DNA of 64,000 nt from the NCBI RefSeq assembly GCF_009905255.1, contig NZ_CP047602.1:744001-808000 (forward strand). The letters run 5' to 3'. The stretch is from Thermoanaerobacterium aotearoense. Its GTDB lineage: Bacteria; Bacillota; Thermoanaerobacteria; Thermoanaerobacterales; Thermoanaerobacteraceae. The position numbers and the translations under genes were made by a program. Below the pieces are notes generated by a model. It saw only the letters and a program-made list of their open reading frames with translations, ran no database searches and was not told the DNA's origin. Below, in pieces: positions 8,923 through 17,301 of the stretch. The first letter of the stretch is position 1. Each line of letters opens with the position of its first letter.

Positions 8923-8938
8923 TGTGATATTTATCACA
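8923..8938. promoter_or_regulatory. CRP/FNR-family palindromic operator
   Basis: TGTGA-TATTTA-TCACA is a perfect 5-6-5 inverted repeat matching the CRP/FNR consensus. It lies 60 bases upstream of the ferredoxin start at 8999, with TATA-like sequence (TATAGTATATA) in between, as expected for activator control. HcpR or another FNR-like regulator is a guess. Confidence 0.6.
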
Positions 8939-8998
8939 AACATTATGTTGTTTTTGTTGTATAGTATATATTGGACAGAAATGAATGGAGGTTATCAG

Positions 8999-9364
8999 AT
9001 GGTTAAAAGAAAGATAGTAAAGATTGACGAAGAAAAGTGCAATGGATGCGGCCTTTGTATTTCACCATGTGTTGAAAGCGCAATAGTTTTAGTGAATGGA
9101 AAAGCCAAAGTCATAAGTGAAGAGCTTTGCGATGGCGCAGGTGTATGTTTGAATGTGTGTCCAACAGGTGCTTTGTCTATCGAAGAAAGGGAAGCCATGC
9201 CTTTCAACGAAGAAGCTGCACTTAAGCATAAGGCAAAAATCAGCAAAGACACATGCTCATATTGTGGCAACAGCGACGATGATGCACCAATTTTGACGTA
9301 TAAATACAAAGGAGAGATAAAACAAGTCTGTGTAAGATGCCTTCCGGCTCTTATTCACGGTTAA
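8999..9364 (+). CDS. 4Fe-4S ferredoxin-type protein
   Basis: 121 residues. The start at 8999 has ATGGAGG upstream. The first cluster motif is canonical (CNGCGLCISPC). The second is CDGAGVCLNVCP, where Ala replaces the usual second Cys, so the second cluster may be lost or ligated differently. A C-terminal pair of CxxC-like motifs (CSYCGN, CVRC) could bind a metal. The expected role is electron transfer, perhaps in nitrosative or redox stress given the CRP/FNR site. It overlaps the convergent gene by 14 bases. Confidence 0.85.
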   Translation: MVKRKIVKIDEEKCNGCGLCISPCVESAIVLVNGKAKVISEELCDGAGVCLNVCPTGALSIEEREAMPFNEEAALKHKAKISKDTCSYCGNSDDDAPILTYKYKGEIKQVCVRCLPALIHG

Positions 9365-9656
9365 TCCTTTTAGGGATGTTTGGCGGTTGGGAAGATGTAC
9401 CAAGCTCTTTGTGGCGCGGTGAATGAACTACAGTGATGCTGTTCATGATTATTTCTACGTCTTCTTCACCGTCTTTTATTTTTTTTCTGAATTCTACCCT
9501 TGGCACAACTACTGTGACCTCATGAGGTACATCTATGTTTGTCTTCCTTTCTATCTCTACATCAAGGCCGTACAGCCTTAACGTTATTTTATCGTACCCT
9601 TTGCTTCTTTTAAATAGCTTTTTTGCCATATTTAATATGCTTTTTATATTAACCAT
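9351..9656 (-). CDS. Small protein of unknown function
   Basis: 101 residues, starting at ATG 9656 with GGGGGTT upstream. The sequence is basic at the N terminus and then strand-rich (ITLRLYGLDVEIERK, EVTVVVPRVEFRKK). No family recognised and no signal peptide. It is divergent from rubrerythrin (125 bases between starts), so the two may share control. Confidence 0.55.
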   Translation of the reverse strand: MVNIKSILNMAKKLFKRSKGYDKITLRLYGLDVEIERKTNIDVPHEVTVVVPRVEFRKKIKDGEEDVEIIMNSITVVHSPRHKELGTSSQPPNIPKRINRE

Positions 9657-9780
9657 GATATAACCCCCAATACAATTTATGAGAAAAATGATATATACGT
9701 TCATACAAATGGTGATGTATTGTATAAAATAGCAAAATTGATAAAAAATATAGACAAACTGATAAAGAAAGGGTGTATTT

Positions 9781-10329
9781 ATGAAAAATAATATGACAGC
9801 AGCTAATCTGCGCTCTGCATTTGGCGGGGAAAGCATGGCATATCAAAGGTACAAATCGTGGGGTAAAATTGCCATGCAAGAAGGCTTTAAGAATGTATCA
9901 AAGCTCTTTAATGCCATAGCGTATGCAGAGGAAGTTCATGCAGGAAATCATTTTAAAGCACATAGAGATATCGAAGGAGACTTTTTAGTGCCGGCAATGG
10001 CTGGTTTCGGCATAGGAAATACGTCTAATAATTTAGGTAAAGCCATAAGCGGAGAGCTTTTTGAGGTAAACGAAATGTACGCAACTTACATCGCTACAGC
10101 AGAATTTCAACAAGAACAGGAAGCTTTAAAGTCATTTACATGGGCAAGAGAGGCTGAAAAAATTCACGCTGATCTTTTTAAAGAAGCAAAGCTGTCAGTG
10201 GACATGGGAAAAGACGTAAGCTTTAATGAAGTACATATTTGCAGTATTTGCGGCTATACTACGATAGGACCTATACCCGAGAAATGTCCTGTCTGTGGAG
10301 CAGAAAAAACGAAGTTTGTGTCATTTTAA
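9781..10329 (+). CDS. rbr: Rubrerythrin
   Basis: 182 residues, with GAAAGGGTG before the ATG. The N-terminal ferritin-like four-helix domain carries the di-iron ligands in AFGGESMAYQRYKSW and AYAEEVHAGNHF. The C-terminal rubredoxin domain has CSICGY and CPVCGAEK. It reduces hydrogen peroxide using electrons from rubredoxin or other carriers, protecting an anaerobe. It is monocistronic, ending at the terminator 10332-10362. Peroxide control by the PerR-like protein at 28117 is possible, but I see no clear box. Confidence 0.93.
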   Translation: MKNNMTAANLRSAFGGESMAYQRYKSWGKIAMQEGFKNVSKLFNAIAYAEEVHAGNHFKAHRDIEGDFLVPAMAGFGIGNTSNNLGKAISGELFEVNEMYATYIATAEFQQEQEALKSFTWAREAEKIHADLFKEAKLSVDMGKDVSFNEVHICSICGYTTIGPIPEKCPVCGAEKTKFVSF

Positions 10330-10331
10330 AG

Positions 10332-10362
10332 AGGAAGGGCTTATAACCTTCCTTTTAATTTT
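10332..10362 (+). terminator. Terminator after rubrerythrin
   Basis: Stem AGGAAGG (10332-10338) with CCTTCCT (10347-10353), then TTTAATTTT. Confidence 0.75.
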
Positions 10363-10446
10363 GCACACATGATCATGATCGGATTGACACACATTTGAAC
10401 CATATCTAAATGAATTTCTCGTAATGTGTTTTACTGCACACATTTT
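10361..10446 (+). promoter_or_regulatory. Upstream activator repeats for the sigma-54 promoter (copy 1)
   Basis: Contains TTGCACACAT (10361), TGACACACATTTGA (10385-10398), and the inverted repeat AATGTGT/ACACATT (10423-10444) within GTGTTTTACTGCACACATTTT-like sequence. The same words occur at 14376-14437 upstream of the other sigma-54 promoter. They are the likely binding site of the LevR-type activator at 11735. Confidence 0.65.
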
Positions 10447-10489
10447 TTATAATAAGCATAAGAATTTATTTTGCTGTGTGTCGCAACAT

Positions 10490-10505
10490 TGGCATCAAAT
10501 TTGCA
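10490..10505 (+). promoter_or_regulatory. Sigma-54 (-24/-12) promoter
   Basis: TGGCATCAAATTTGCA fits TGGCAY-N5-TTGCA exactly. It lies 60 bases upstream of the dehydrogenase start at 10565. Confidence 0.85.
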
Positions 10506-10520
10506 CTTCATATATTGGGG

Positions 10521-10548
10521 AAGATTGTCTTGTCTAAATTACAATCTT
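10521..10548 (+). other. 5' UTR hairpin
   Basis: AAGATTGT (10521-10528) pairs perfectly with ACAATCTT (10541-10548) just downstream of the expected sigma-54 transcription start and just before the RBS. There is no U-tract, so it is not a terminator; it may stabilise the transcript or be a binding site. Confidence 0.45.
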
Positions 10549-10564
10549 GATTGGAGGAGAGCCA

Positions 10565-11512
10565 ATGAAAGGCAAAGTTTTGATAACACCGAGATCTTTG
10601 TGCCATAGGAAAAACGATATAGTTGAAATGCTAAGGGATTATGAGGTTCTAATCAATGAAACTGGAAGACCATTTGATGAAAATGAATTAAAGGAGCTTA
10701 TACAGGATGTTGATGGCATTATCGTAGGTGTAGATAAAATAACGAGAGAAATTCTGGAGAAGGCTAAAAAATTAAAGGTTATCACAAAGTACGGCGTTGG
10801 ATTAGATAATATTGACATAGAATACGCTAAAAGGTTAGGCATAAGGGTAACTTACACGCCTGGTGCAAATAAAGAATCTGTTGCTGATTTGGTGTTTACG
10901 ATGATATTAGAACTTAGCAGACAACTGTTTAAGATGGATAAAATTGTGAGAGATAATAGATGGGATAAAGTCATTGGCAGGGAAGTATACGGAAAGGTCA
11001 TCGGGATAATCGGAACGGGGAATATCGGCAAAAGCGTTGCAAAAAGGGCTACAGGATTTGACATGAAAATATTGGGTTACGATATGCAGCCTGATTATGA
11101 CTTTGCAAGGCAGATAGGCATGAAATATGTTGATTTACAGACTTTGCTAAAAGATTCTGATTATATAACATTGCATATACCATTTACAAAAGATATGTAC
11201 CATTTTATAGATAGAGAAAAACTAAATATGATTAAAAGTACTGCATTTATAGTCAATACTTCACGTGGAGAGCTTATAAATGAGGAGGCTCTGTACGAAG
11301 CTTTAAAGCAAAAGAGATTGGCTGGTGCAGCATTAGATGTGTTTGAAATAGAGCCTCCTTATAATAGTAAATTGATTAAACTGGAAAATGTAATACTTTC
11401 TCCACATTGTGGCGCATCAACTGAAGACGCAATAATTAAAATGAATATGATGGCTGTAGAGGGTCTTAAAAGTGTTTTAGAAGGCAAAGAACCTAAATTT
11501 GTATACGCATAA
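10565..11512 (+). CDS. D-isomer-specific 2-hydroxyacid dehydrogenase (PGDH-like)
   Basis: 315 residues, starting at ATG 10565 after GGAGGAGA. The Rossmann motif GIIGTGNIGKSVAKR sits near residue 150. The catalytic Arg is in NTSRGEL, the Glu in VFEIEPP, and the His in LSPHCGAST. It lacks the C-terminal ACT domain of many serine-pathway SerA proteins. Its sigma-54 promoter, which shares activator repeats with the PTS operon, suggests it oxidises or reduces a hydroxyacid from the imported sugar or sugar acid instead of making serine. The exact substrate cannot be read from the sequence. Confidence 0.82.
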   Translation: MKGKVLITPRSLCHRKNDIVEMLRDYEVLINETGRPFDENELKELIQDVDGIIVGVDKITREILEKAKKLKVITKYGVGLDNIDIEYAKRLGIRVTYTPGANKESVADLVFTMILELSRQLFKMDKIVRDNRWDKVIGREVYGKVIGIIGTGNIGKSVAKRATGFDMKILGYDMQPDYDFARQIGMKYVDLQTLLKDSDYITLHIPFTKDMYHFIDREKLNMIKSTAFIVNTSRGELINEEALYEALKQKRLAGAALDVFEIEPPYNSKLIKLENVILSPHCGASTEDAIIKMNMMAVEGLKSVLEGKEPKFVYA

Positions 11513-11734
11513 TGTCTAAAGCTGAAACGATAAAATGCAAAAAACTTGTTATCTGGCTCTATTATGTCTGTAATCGCGTTTTTTAAAAGAAACCAGCTAA
11601 AATTTCGGATTGAACAAAATGATCATCGGTGATAAAATTTTAATATCATTTTATGAATTTCGTTTTTTTCTCTAAAGCGTTGCATCAAATTTTTAAACCG
11701 TTATGTTGAATTGTAAAAGGAGCTGGTATAAGTA

Positions 11735-14389
11735 ATGGATTTCAAAAATAGTGAAAGCATAAAAAGAAGTGATAAAGTCTATAAAAAATTAAAGGAGCTG
11801 ACGGAATCTTTAAATCTTAATGATTTTAACGGTCCTTTAGGATATGATGCTTTATATATAGGAAAGCTACTAAACATATCCAGAAGCAATACCAGCAGGG
11901 AACTTAACAAGCTATTAAAATCAGGAAAAGCGATAAAAATAAAAGGTAAGCCAGTTTTGTATTTAGATAAGTTGTATTTTAAGGAAAACTTTAGTTACCG
12001 CTTTACAAAGTCTGTTTTTGAAGATAGGGAAGATTTTGTGAATACATTAACAAATGCAGGAATAATGAAAAAAGAAGCATTTCAGATTAACTCACATAAT
12101 CAAAATAAACTTATCAATGCCAAAAAAATTGGCAATAAATATTCTGAAAGCATACTTGATAATATCATCGGTGCTAAAAGCAGCTTAAAAGAGCAAGTTT
12201 CAAAGGCAAAAGCAGCCATATTATATCCTCCAAATGGGCTTCATACGTTGATAATTGGACCTACAGGTGTTGGAAAATCTACATTTGCTGAAATGATGTA
12301 CAAGTTTGGAGTGGAAGCGAAAGTTTTTAAAAGCAATTCTCCTTTTGTAATATTTAATTGTGCCGATTATGCTCAAAATCCTCAATTGCTTATGTCCCAA
12401 CTATTCGGTCATATAAAAGGTGCTTTTACTGGAGCAGATAGAGAAAAAAGAGGCCTTATTGAAGAAGCTGATGGCGGCATATTATTTTTGGATGAGATTC
12501 ACCGAATGCCGCCGGAAGGACAGGAGATGTTGTTTACCCTTATTGACAATGGGAAATACAGACGGTTGGGAGAGACTGAAAATGTTAGAAGTGTAAAAGT
12601 TTTGATTATTGCTGCTACAACTGAAAATCCGCATTCGGCTTTACTTCACACTTTCTTAAGGCGCATTCCGATGGTGATTCAATTGCCAAGCCTTGATAAA
12701 AGAACGTTGATTGAGCGCTTTTTATTCACATATCAGTTTTTTTATGAGGAATATGAGAGGCTAAATGTACCCATTAAATTAGAAAATGATGCGTTAAAAG
12801 CAATAATGCTTTATGACTGTCCGGGAAATATTGGACAATTGAAAAGTGATATAAAGTTAATCTGCGCAAGAGCATTTTTGGATTATATCATTGAGGAAAA
12901 AGAGATGGTAGAAGTCTGTCTATCAACTTTGCCGCAAAATGTAAAAGAAGGCCTTTTGAAAATTCACAATTTAAGGGAAGAAATAGTATTTAGGGAAATC
13001 AGCAATAATGGAGATATAGTATTTAACAAAAACACCATGGACGTAAAGGATAAATTGAACATTAATTTTTTAAAAAGCTCGTATAGCGCAGATGATGATT
13101 TATATGACTTCATAATGGACAATTGGGAAAAATTCAATAGACAAGGGATGCCATCAGAGCACATAAGGGAAAACATAGAAAATCAGATACAATTGTACTA
13201 TAAAAATTATTTATATCCAATTGAACAGGATACTGATGGCGTCAACAGAAGTGTCTTGTTTAAATTTGTCGATCCGTATATATTAACTGCTGTGGAATAT
13301 GCTTTTAATGCTGTTCGTGAAAGCTTTGATGGAGTCATAACGCAGAAAGCCATCTATCTGCTGTCATTTCACATAAAGACAATGATTGAGAGGCTTAAAG
13401 TAGGAATTGCTATTTCGCATCCTGATAGAGAAAGCATAGCAAAAAGCTATAAATCTGCTTACCATGCTGCAAATCTGATAAAAGAACGGCTTGAGGAAAA
13501 ATTAAATATTGAAATTCCTGAAGATGAGACTGCTTTTATAGCCATGTTTTTACAGGCGTTGCAGTATGGGAAAAACAGCAGCAAGATTGGAATATTGGTT
13601 ATGGCGCATGGAAATAGCACTGCCAGCAGTATTGCAGAAGTTACAAATAGACTTCTTGGCACTGATCATGTAAGAGCGTTGGATATGCCACTGGAAGAAA
13701 AACCAGAGGTAACTCTTGACAAGGCTATAAACATTATAAAAGAAATCGATCAAGGCAAAGGTGTGCTGATTCTGGTTGATATGGGGCTTCTAAGAACTTT
13801 TTCGGATATTATTACCGAAAAAACCGGTATAAAAACCAGGACGATTGAAATGGTCAGCACTCCATTAGTGCTTGAAGCTACAAGAAAGGCCTTGACTCCA
13901 GATATGGATATAGACAATTTGGTAGACGAAATAGTATCTTTGCATCCATTATTAAGTGGCGATAGCACCATGGGTGATATGAATTCAGGCACCACCAATA
14001 TTTCGCTTTATGAAAAGAATTTAAAAGACCTTTTATCACAGACATTAAATTTTTTAAATCCTGATAAGGTTTATCCTGTCTTAAAAGGAATTTTAAATGA
14101 TATTCTCAATGAGAAGGATAAAAAAGTAGAGGACGAGATATGGATAAAATTTTTATTTCATTGTGCTTGTTTGATAGAGAGGGCGATTAGAAAGGACTAT
14201 TTGCCAAATAGCGATTTGGATGTAATAAAAAATCGCAACAATGGTTCGTTTCAATTGATAAAAAAGCATTTTGAGGCTGTAGAAAATCTCTTTGGGATAG
14301 AGATTCCAGATAGTGAGTACGCCTATGTAGCAGAAATGATTGACACATATATTGACACACTTGATATTAGGGACATGACACACATTTGA
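11735..14389 (+). CDS. LevR-type sigma-54 activator with PRD and EIIA domains
   Basis: 884 residues. A winged HTH (about 10-80) is followed by an AAA+ domain with Walker A GPTGVGKST, the sigma-54-contacting GAFTGA loop (229-234) and Walker B GGILFLDEIHRM. PRD-like segments flank a mannose-type EIIA domain that starts about residue 617 (IGILVMAHGNS, with the phosphorylatable His). PTS phosphorylation should tune its activity. Its targets are very likely the -24/-12 promoters at 10490 and 14493. The last codons overlap an activator repeat (14376-14389), so gene end and regulatory site share DNA. Confidence 0.92.
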   Translation: MDFKNSESIKRSDKVYKKLKELTESLNLNDFNGPLGYDALYIGKLLNISRSNTSRELNKLLKSGKAIKIKGKPVLYLDKLYFKENFSYRFTKSVFEDREDFVNTLTNAGIMKKEAFQINSHNQNKLINAKKIGNKYSESILDNIIGAKSSLKEQVSKAKAAILYPPNGLHTLIIGPTGVGKSTFAEMMYKFGVEAKVFKSNSPFVIFNCADYAQNPQLLMSQLFGHIKGAFTGADREKRGLIEEADGGILFLDEIHRMPPEGQEMLFTLIDNGKYRRLGETENVRSVKVLIIAATTENPHSALLHTFLRRIPMVIQLPSLDKRTLIERFLFTYQFFYEEYERLNVPIKLENDALKAIMLYDCPGNIGQLKSDIKLICARAFLDYIIEEKEMVEVCLSTLPQNVKEGLLKIHNLREEIVFREISNNGDIVFNKNTMDVKDKLNINFLKSSYSADDDLYDFIMDNWEKFNRQGMPSEHIRENIENQIQLYYKNYLYPIEQDTDGVNRSVLFKFVDPYILTAVEYAFNAVRESFDGVITQKAIYLLSFHIKTMIERLKVGIAISHPDRESIAKSYKSAYHAANLIKERLEEKLNIEIPEDETAFIAMFLQALQYGKNSSKIGILVMAHGNSTASSIAEVTNRLLGTDHVRALDMPLEEKPEVTLDKAINIIKEIDQGKGVLILVDMGLLRTFSDIITEKTGIKTRTIEMVSTPLVLEATRKALTPDMDIDNLVDEIVSLHPLLSGDSTMGDMNSGTTNISLYEKNLKDLLSQTLNFLNPDKVYPVLKGILNDILNEKDKKVEDEIWIKFLFHCACLIERAIRKDYLPNSDLDVIKNRNNGSFQLIKKHFEAVENLFGIEIPDSEYAYVAEMIDTYIDTLDIRDMTHI

Positions 14390-14437
14390 TTGGATAAAAA
14401 CATTTACATGAAGAAGTGTTTTCATGGCACACATTTT
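14376..14437 (+). promoter_or_regulatory. Upstream activator repeats for the PTS promoter (copy 2)
   Basis: TGACACACATTTGA (14376-14389, overlapping the activator's stop codon) and GTGTTTTCATGGCACACATT (14416-14435) repeat the words found at 10361-10446. The site is centred about 80 bases upstream of the -24 element. Confidence 0.65.
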
Positions 14438-14446
14438 AAAGACGGT

Positions 14447-14470
14447 GAATGTCTCTCCTAAGAGACATTC
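14447..14470. repeat. Perfect inverted repeat between activator sites and sigma-54 promoter
   Basis: GAATGTCTCT, loop CCTA, AGAGACATTC. It is 22 bases upstream of the -24 element. It could terminate the activator transcript weakly or bind a protein; there is no strong U-tract. Confidence 0.5.
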
Positions 14471-14492
14471 ATTTGCAGATAGGTCATTTTTA

Positions 14493-14508
14493 TGGCATGG
14501 TTTTTGCA
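14493..14508 (+). promoter_or_regulatory. Sigma-54 (-24/-12) promoter of the PTS operon
   Basis: TGGCATGGTTTTTGCA fits TGGCAY-N5-TTGCA. It lies 50 bases upstream of the EIIA start codon at 14559. Confidence 0.88.
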
Positions 14509-14558
14509 ATATAAAATTTATGAAAGACAAAACATCACATTTTGAAAGGATGATGATC

Positions 14559-14960
14559 TTGATAGGGATATTAGTCGTAACACACGGTGAGTTTGGCAAG
14601 GAATTATTAAAAAGTGCTGAATTAATATTAGGGAAACAGGAAAATGTCATATGTTTAGGATTAAATGAAGGTGATGATGTTTTAAAACTAAAAGATAAAG
14701 TAAGGCAAGGCATCATTGAGCTTGATGAAGGAGAAGGTGTGCTGGTCTTGACAGATATGTTTGGAGGAAGTCCTTTTAATGTGACGTCAGCCAACTTGAA
14801 GGAATTGACTTTTAATTATTTGACAGGAGTAAATTTGCCTATGCTTATTGAAGCATTGTCGTCAAGGCATAGCTGCGACGTCAATATGTTAGCTGATATG
14901 TGTTATAAATCAGGAATTGAAGGGATTAGAAACATGAATAAAGAAATTCTCAGCAAGTAA
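14559..14960 (+). CDS. PTS EIIA component, mannose family
   Basis: 133 residues. I chose the TTG at 14559 because GAAAGG lies 8 nt upstream and the product then begins MIGILVVTHGEFGKELL, as EIIA-Man proteins do; the upstream ATGs at 14550/14553 are too close to the RBS. The His in THGEF is the phosphorylation site receiving phosphate from HPr. It is the first gene of the sigma-54 PTS operon, with IIC, IID and IIB downstream. Confidence 0.88.
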   Translation: MIGILVVTHGEFGKELLKSAELILGKQENVICLGLNEGDDVLKLKDKVRQGIIELDEGEGVLVLTDMFGGSPFNVTSANLKELTFNYLTGVNLPMLIEALSSRHSCDVNMLADMCYKSGIEGIRNMNKEILSK

Positions 14961-15039
14961 ATTTATACGCCGCAATAAAGATGGCTCTTTTAGAGTTATC
15001 TTTAAATATAAAAACTTAATAAAAAAAGGAGGACTTTAT

Positions 15040-15819
15040 ATGCATGTAAGTATTAGTGCATCACAAGCTGCAATCATTGCTTTATGGGTAGCTATAGTTG
15101 AGGCACGTGCTCTTGGTTATTCAACATTGATGCTTCGCTTCACGCCATTGATGACAGGCCTTGTAGTAGGCATCGTTATGCACAATGTACCGGAAGCCAT
15201 GGTAGTTACTGCTGCCATACAGCTAATCTACATGGGGTTAATAGCGCCTGGCGGGACATTGCCAAGTGAGCCAGCAGTCGCGGCTTCTATAGCAGTTCCG
15301 GTTGCAGTTATGGCAAACCTCGATCCATCAGCAGCAATTGCAATCGCAGTGCCTGTAGGACTATTAGGATCATACTTGTATTCTTTTAGATTTCTCTTGA
15401 ATACGTTTGTACTACGCCTTACAGATAAGTATGCAGAAGAATTAAACGATAGAGGCTTGACGCTGACAATAATTGTTTTACCTATTTTAGTTAGCCTTGT
15501 ATTGTTCTTCCCAGCCATATTTATAGCGCTCTACAAAGGGACTCCATTGATAGCGGCTTTGATAAAGACCGTTACAGCCGGCAAGCTATTCCATGTCTTG
15601 ACGGTAATAGGTGGAGGATTGCCTGCGTTAGGAATTGCATTGACACTTACAGTTATAGGCAAGAGAAAATTTGTAGTATTTTTCCTCTTGGCATACTTTA
15701 TGGCTGTAATACTAAAATCCTTAAACGTAAATACTGTGACGTATGCTGTTTTAGGAGGAATAATGGCATATCTTTACGTAATGTTTACAAGTAAAGAAGC
15801 AGATAGTCAACAAATTTGA
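15040..15819 (+). CDS. PTS EIIC component, mannose/fructose/sorbose family
   Basis: 259 residues with many hydrophobic segments (several TM helices) starting ISASQAAIIALWVAIVEARALGY, the usual start of the family. It forms the membrane channel with EIID. RBS AAAGGAGG. It ends 14 bases before the EIID start codon. The imported sugar is not identifiable; fructose, mannose or sorbose-like substrates are typical. Confidence 0.9.
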   Translation: MHVSISASQAAIIALWVAIVEARALGYSTLMLRFTPLMTGLVVGIVMHNVPEAMVVTAAIQLIYMGLIAPGGTLPSEPAVAASIAVPVAVMANLDPSAAIAIAVPVGLLGSYLYSFRFLLNTFVLRLTDKYAEELNDRGLTLTIIVLPILVSLVLFFPAIFIALYKGTPLIAALIKTVTAGKLFHVLTVIGGGLPALGIALTLTVIGKRKFVVFFLLAYFMAVILKSLNVNTVTYAVLGGIMAYLYVMFTSKEADSQQI

Positions 15820-15833
15820 AGGGGGTAAGTGGC

Positions 15834-16718
15834 ATGGAAGATGTAAAAGCGAAAAGCAGTGCAAATTCAGCAGAAATTGATGACAGCAGCAAAAAGATCA
15901 CAAGAAAAGATTTGCTTTTAGGATGGTTTAGATGGTGGTACGCCAATGAAATACCTCATACATTTGATAGAATGCTGGCACCCTCGCTTTTGTTTGGTTT
16001 AATGCCTATTTTAAGGAAAATATACAAAAAGAATGAGGATCTTAAAGAAGCGTATAAAAGGCATCTTTTGTTTTACAATACACAAGCAATTTGGGGTGGC
16101 GGCACAATACTTGGAATAACGGCATCATTGGAGGAGGAAAGGGCTAAAAAGCTAAATGAAGGCAAAATCGATGAAGCAGTTGATCCAGAGATCATAAATA
16201 GCACGAAAGTCGGTTTGATGGGACCCTTGGCAGGCATAGGCGATGCAATAGATTCAGGAACGGTACAGTATATTTTGATTGGTATATTCTTACCTTGGGC
16301 AAAAGCCGGCAGTGCATTGGGGGCTCTTCTTCCTTGGATATTGTTTGTTGCATTGACATTCACATACGGATATTATTTTACTGAATTGGGATACAGGCTT
16401 GGACGTTCTGCAGTCGTGGAAATTGTCAGTGGTGCAAGAATTAGAAAAATTATTGATGGATTGTCTGTTTTAGGTACTTTTATGATGGGAATATTGGCGG
16501 CTTCTTATGTGACGGTTACTACATCATTAAAATGGACTTTGTCAGGAAAACAATTCGTATTGCAGGATATTTTAGATAAGGTATTGCCTGGCTTGTTGCC
16601 ACTGCTGACAGTTATGCTTGTATATTGGTATTTCTCAAGAAAAGGTTTAAAAATAGTGAAAGTGCTTTTATGGCTAATAGTCATATTTGCAGTTTTAGGT
16701 TTTACAGGACTTTTATAA
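15834..16718 (+). CDS. PTS EIID component, mannose/fructose/sorbose family
   Basis: 294 residues, starting at ATG 15834 with GAAGGGGGT upstream. It has the family features RMLAPSLLFGLMPILRK, GLMGPLAGIGDAIDSGT (the conserved PLAGIGD motif), and C-terminal TM helices. It is the membrane partner of EIIC. It is followed by a long perfect hairpin separating it from EIIB. Confidence 0.92.
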   Translation: MEDVKAKSSANSAEIDDSSKKITRKDLLLGWFRWWYANEIPHTFDRMLAPSLLFGLMPILRKIYKKNEDLKEAYKRHLLFYNTQAIWGGGTILGITASLEEERAKKLNEGKIDEAVDPEIINSTKVGLMGPLAGIGDAIDSGTVQYILIGIFLPWAKAGSALGALLPWILFVALTFTYGYYFTELGYRLGRSAVVEIVSGARIRKIIDGLSVLGTFMMGILAASYVTVTTSLKWTLSGKQFVLQDILDKVLPGLLPLLTVMLVYWYFSRKGLKIVKVLLWLIVIFAVLGFTGLL

Positions 16719-16725
16719 TATTCAT

Positions 16726-16765
16726 GGTTTAGCTAAATCGCCTTTAATGGCGATTTAGCTAAACC
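16726..16765 (+). terminator. 17-bp perfect hairpin between EIID and EIIB
   Basis: Positions 16726-16742 (GGTTTAGCTAAATCGCC) pair perfectly with 16749-16765, loop TTTAAT, then CTCTATTTT. The U-tract is weak, so partial termination or mRNA processing is likely, making EIIB less abundant than IIA/IIC/IID. Confidence 0.6.
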
Positions 16766-16797
16766 TCTATTTTAAATCATGAGAAAGGATGTTCATT

Positions 16798-17301
16798 ATG
16801 GGAGAAATCATATTTGCCAGAATAGATGATAGACTGATACATGGCCAAGTAATGACGAAATGGGTAAAAGGGTACAATTGCAACTCCATATTTGTCATTG
16901 ATGACCAGTTAGCCAAGGATGAATTCATGAAAAATATTTATATCATGTCTGCATCTACTGCTAATATTACATTGAAAATATTGACCGTCGATGATTCAAT
17001 AAAATTATGGGAAAAAGATCATTACGACGGATTTAAAGTTATATTATTGTTTAAAAATATAAAGACAGTTAAAGACACCATTGAAAAAGGCTTGCCCATA
17101 AAGAAGCTAAACATTGGCGGCATAGCCAAAAGCGCTGACAGAAAATTCATAATACCGACTGTAAGTCTTAACAAGGAAGAAACGGAATCACTTTTAGACC
17201 TTGAAAAAAATCATGGCGTGGAAATATTTTTCCAGACGGTACCTGAAAGCAAAAGAGTTGGACTTGAAGCTGCGCTTAGCGTGTTTAACATCAAGAGATG
17301 A
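16798..17301 (+). CDS. PTS EIIB component, mannose family
   Basis: 167 residues. The ATG at 16798 is 9 nt after GAAAGG; the ATG at 16789 abuts the RBS. FARIDDRLIHGQV carries the phosphorylatable His. It transfers phosphate from EIIA to the sugar entering through IIC/IID. The gene order A-C-D-B, with a hairpin before B, is unusual. Confidence 0.9.
   Translation: MGEIIFARIDDRLIHGQVMTKWVKGYNCNSIFVIDDQLAKDEFMKNIYIMSASTANITLKILTVDDSIKLWEKDHYDGFKVILLFKNIKTVKDTIEKGLPIKKLNIGGIAKSADRKFIIPTVSLNKEETESLLDLEKNHGVEIFFQTVPESKRVGLEAALSVFNIKR

Noticed and set aside
9649-9879. 76-codon minus-strand ORF over the rubrerythrin start
   Set aside because: Opposes rbr and has no RBS; it is a shadow.
11521-11545. 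Possible CcpA cre site (TGAAACGATAAAA)
   Set aside because: Spacing and central bases do not fit the consensus.
14245-14260. GTTTCAATTG resembling a CRISPR repeat end
   Set aside because: Ten-base chance match inside the activator coding sequence with no further repeat similarity.
14153-14794. 213-codon minus-strand ORF
   Set aside because: Overlaps the activator's end, the sigma-54 promoter and EIIA on the opposite strand; no RBS and no protein-like pattern.
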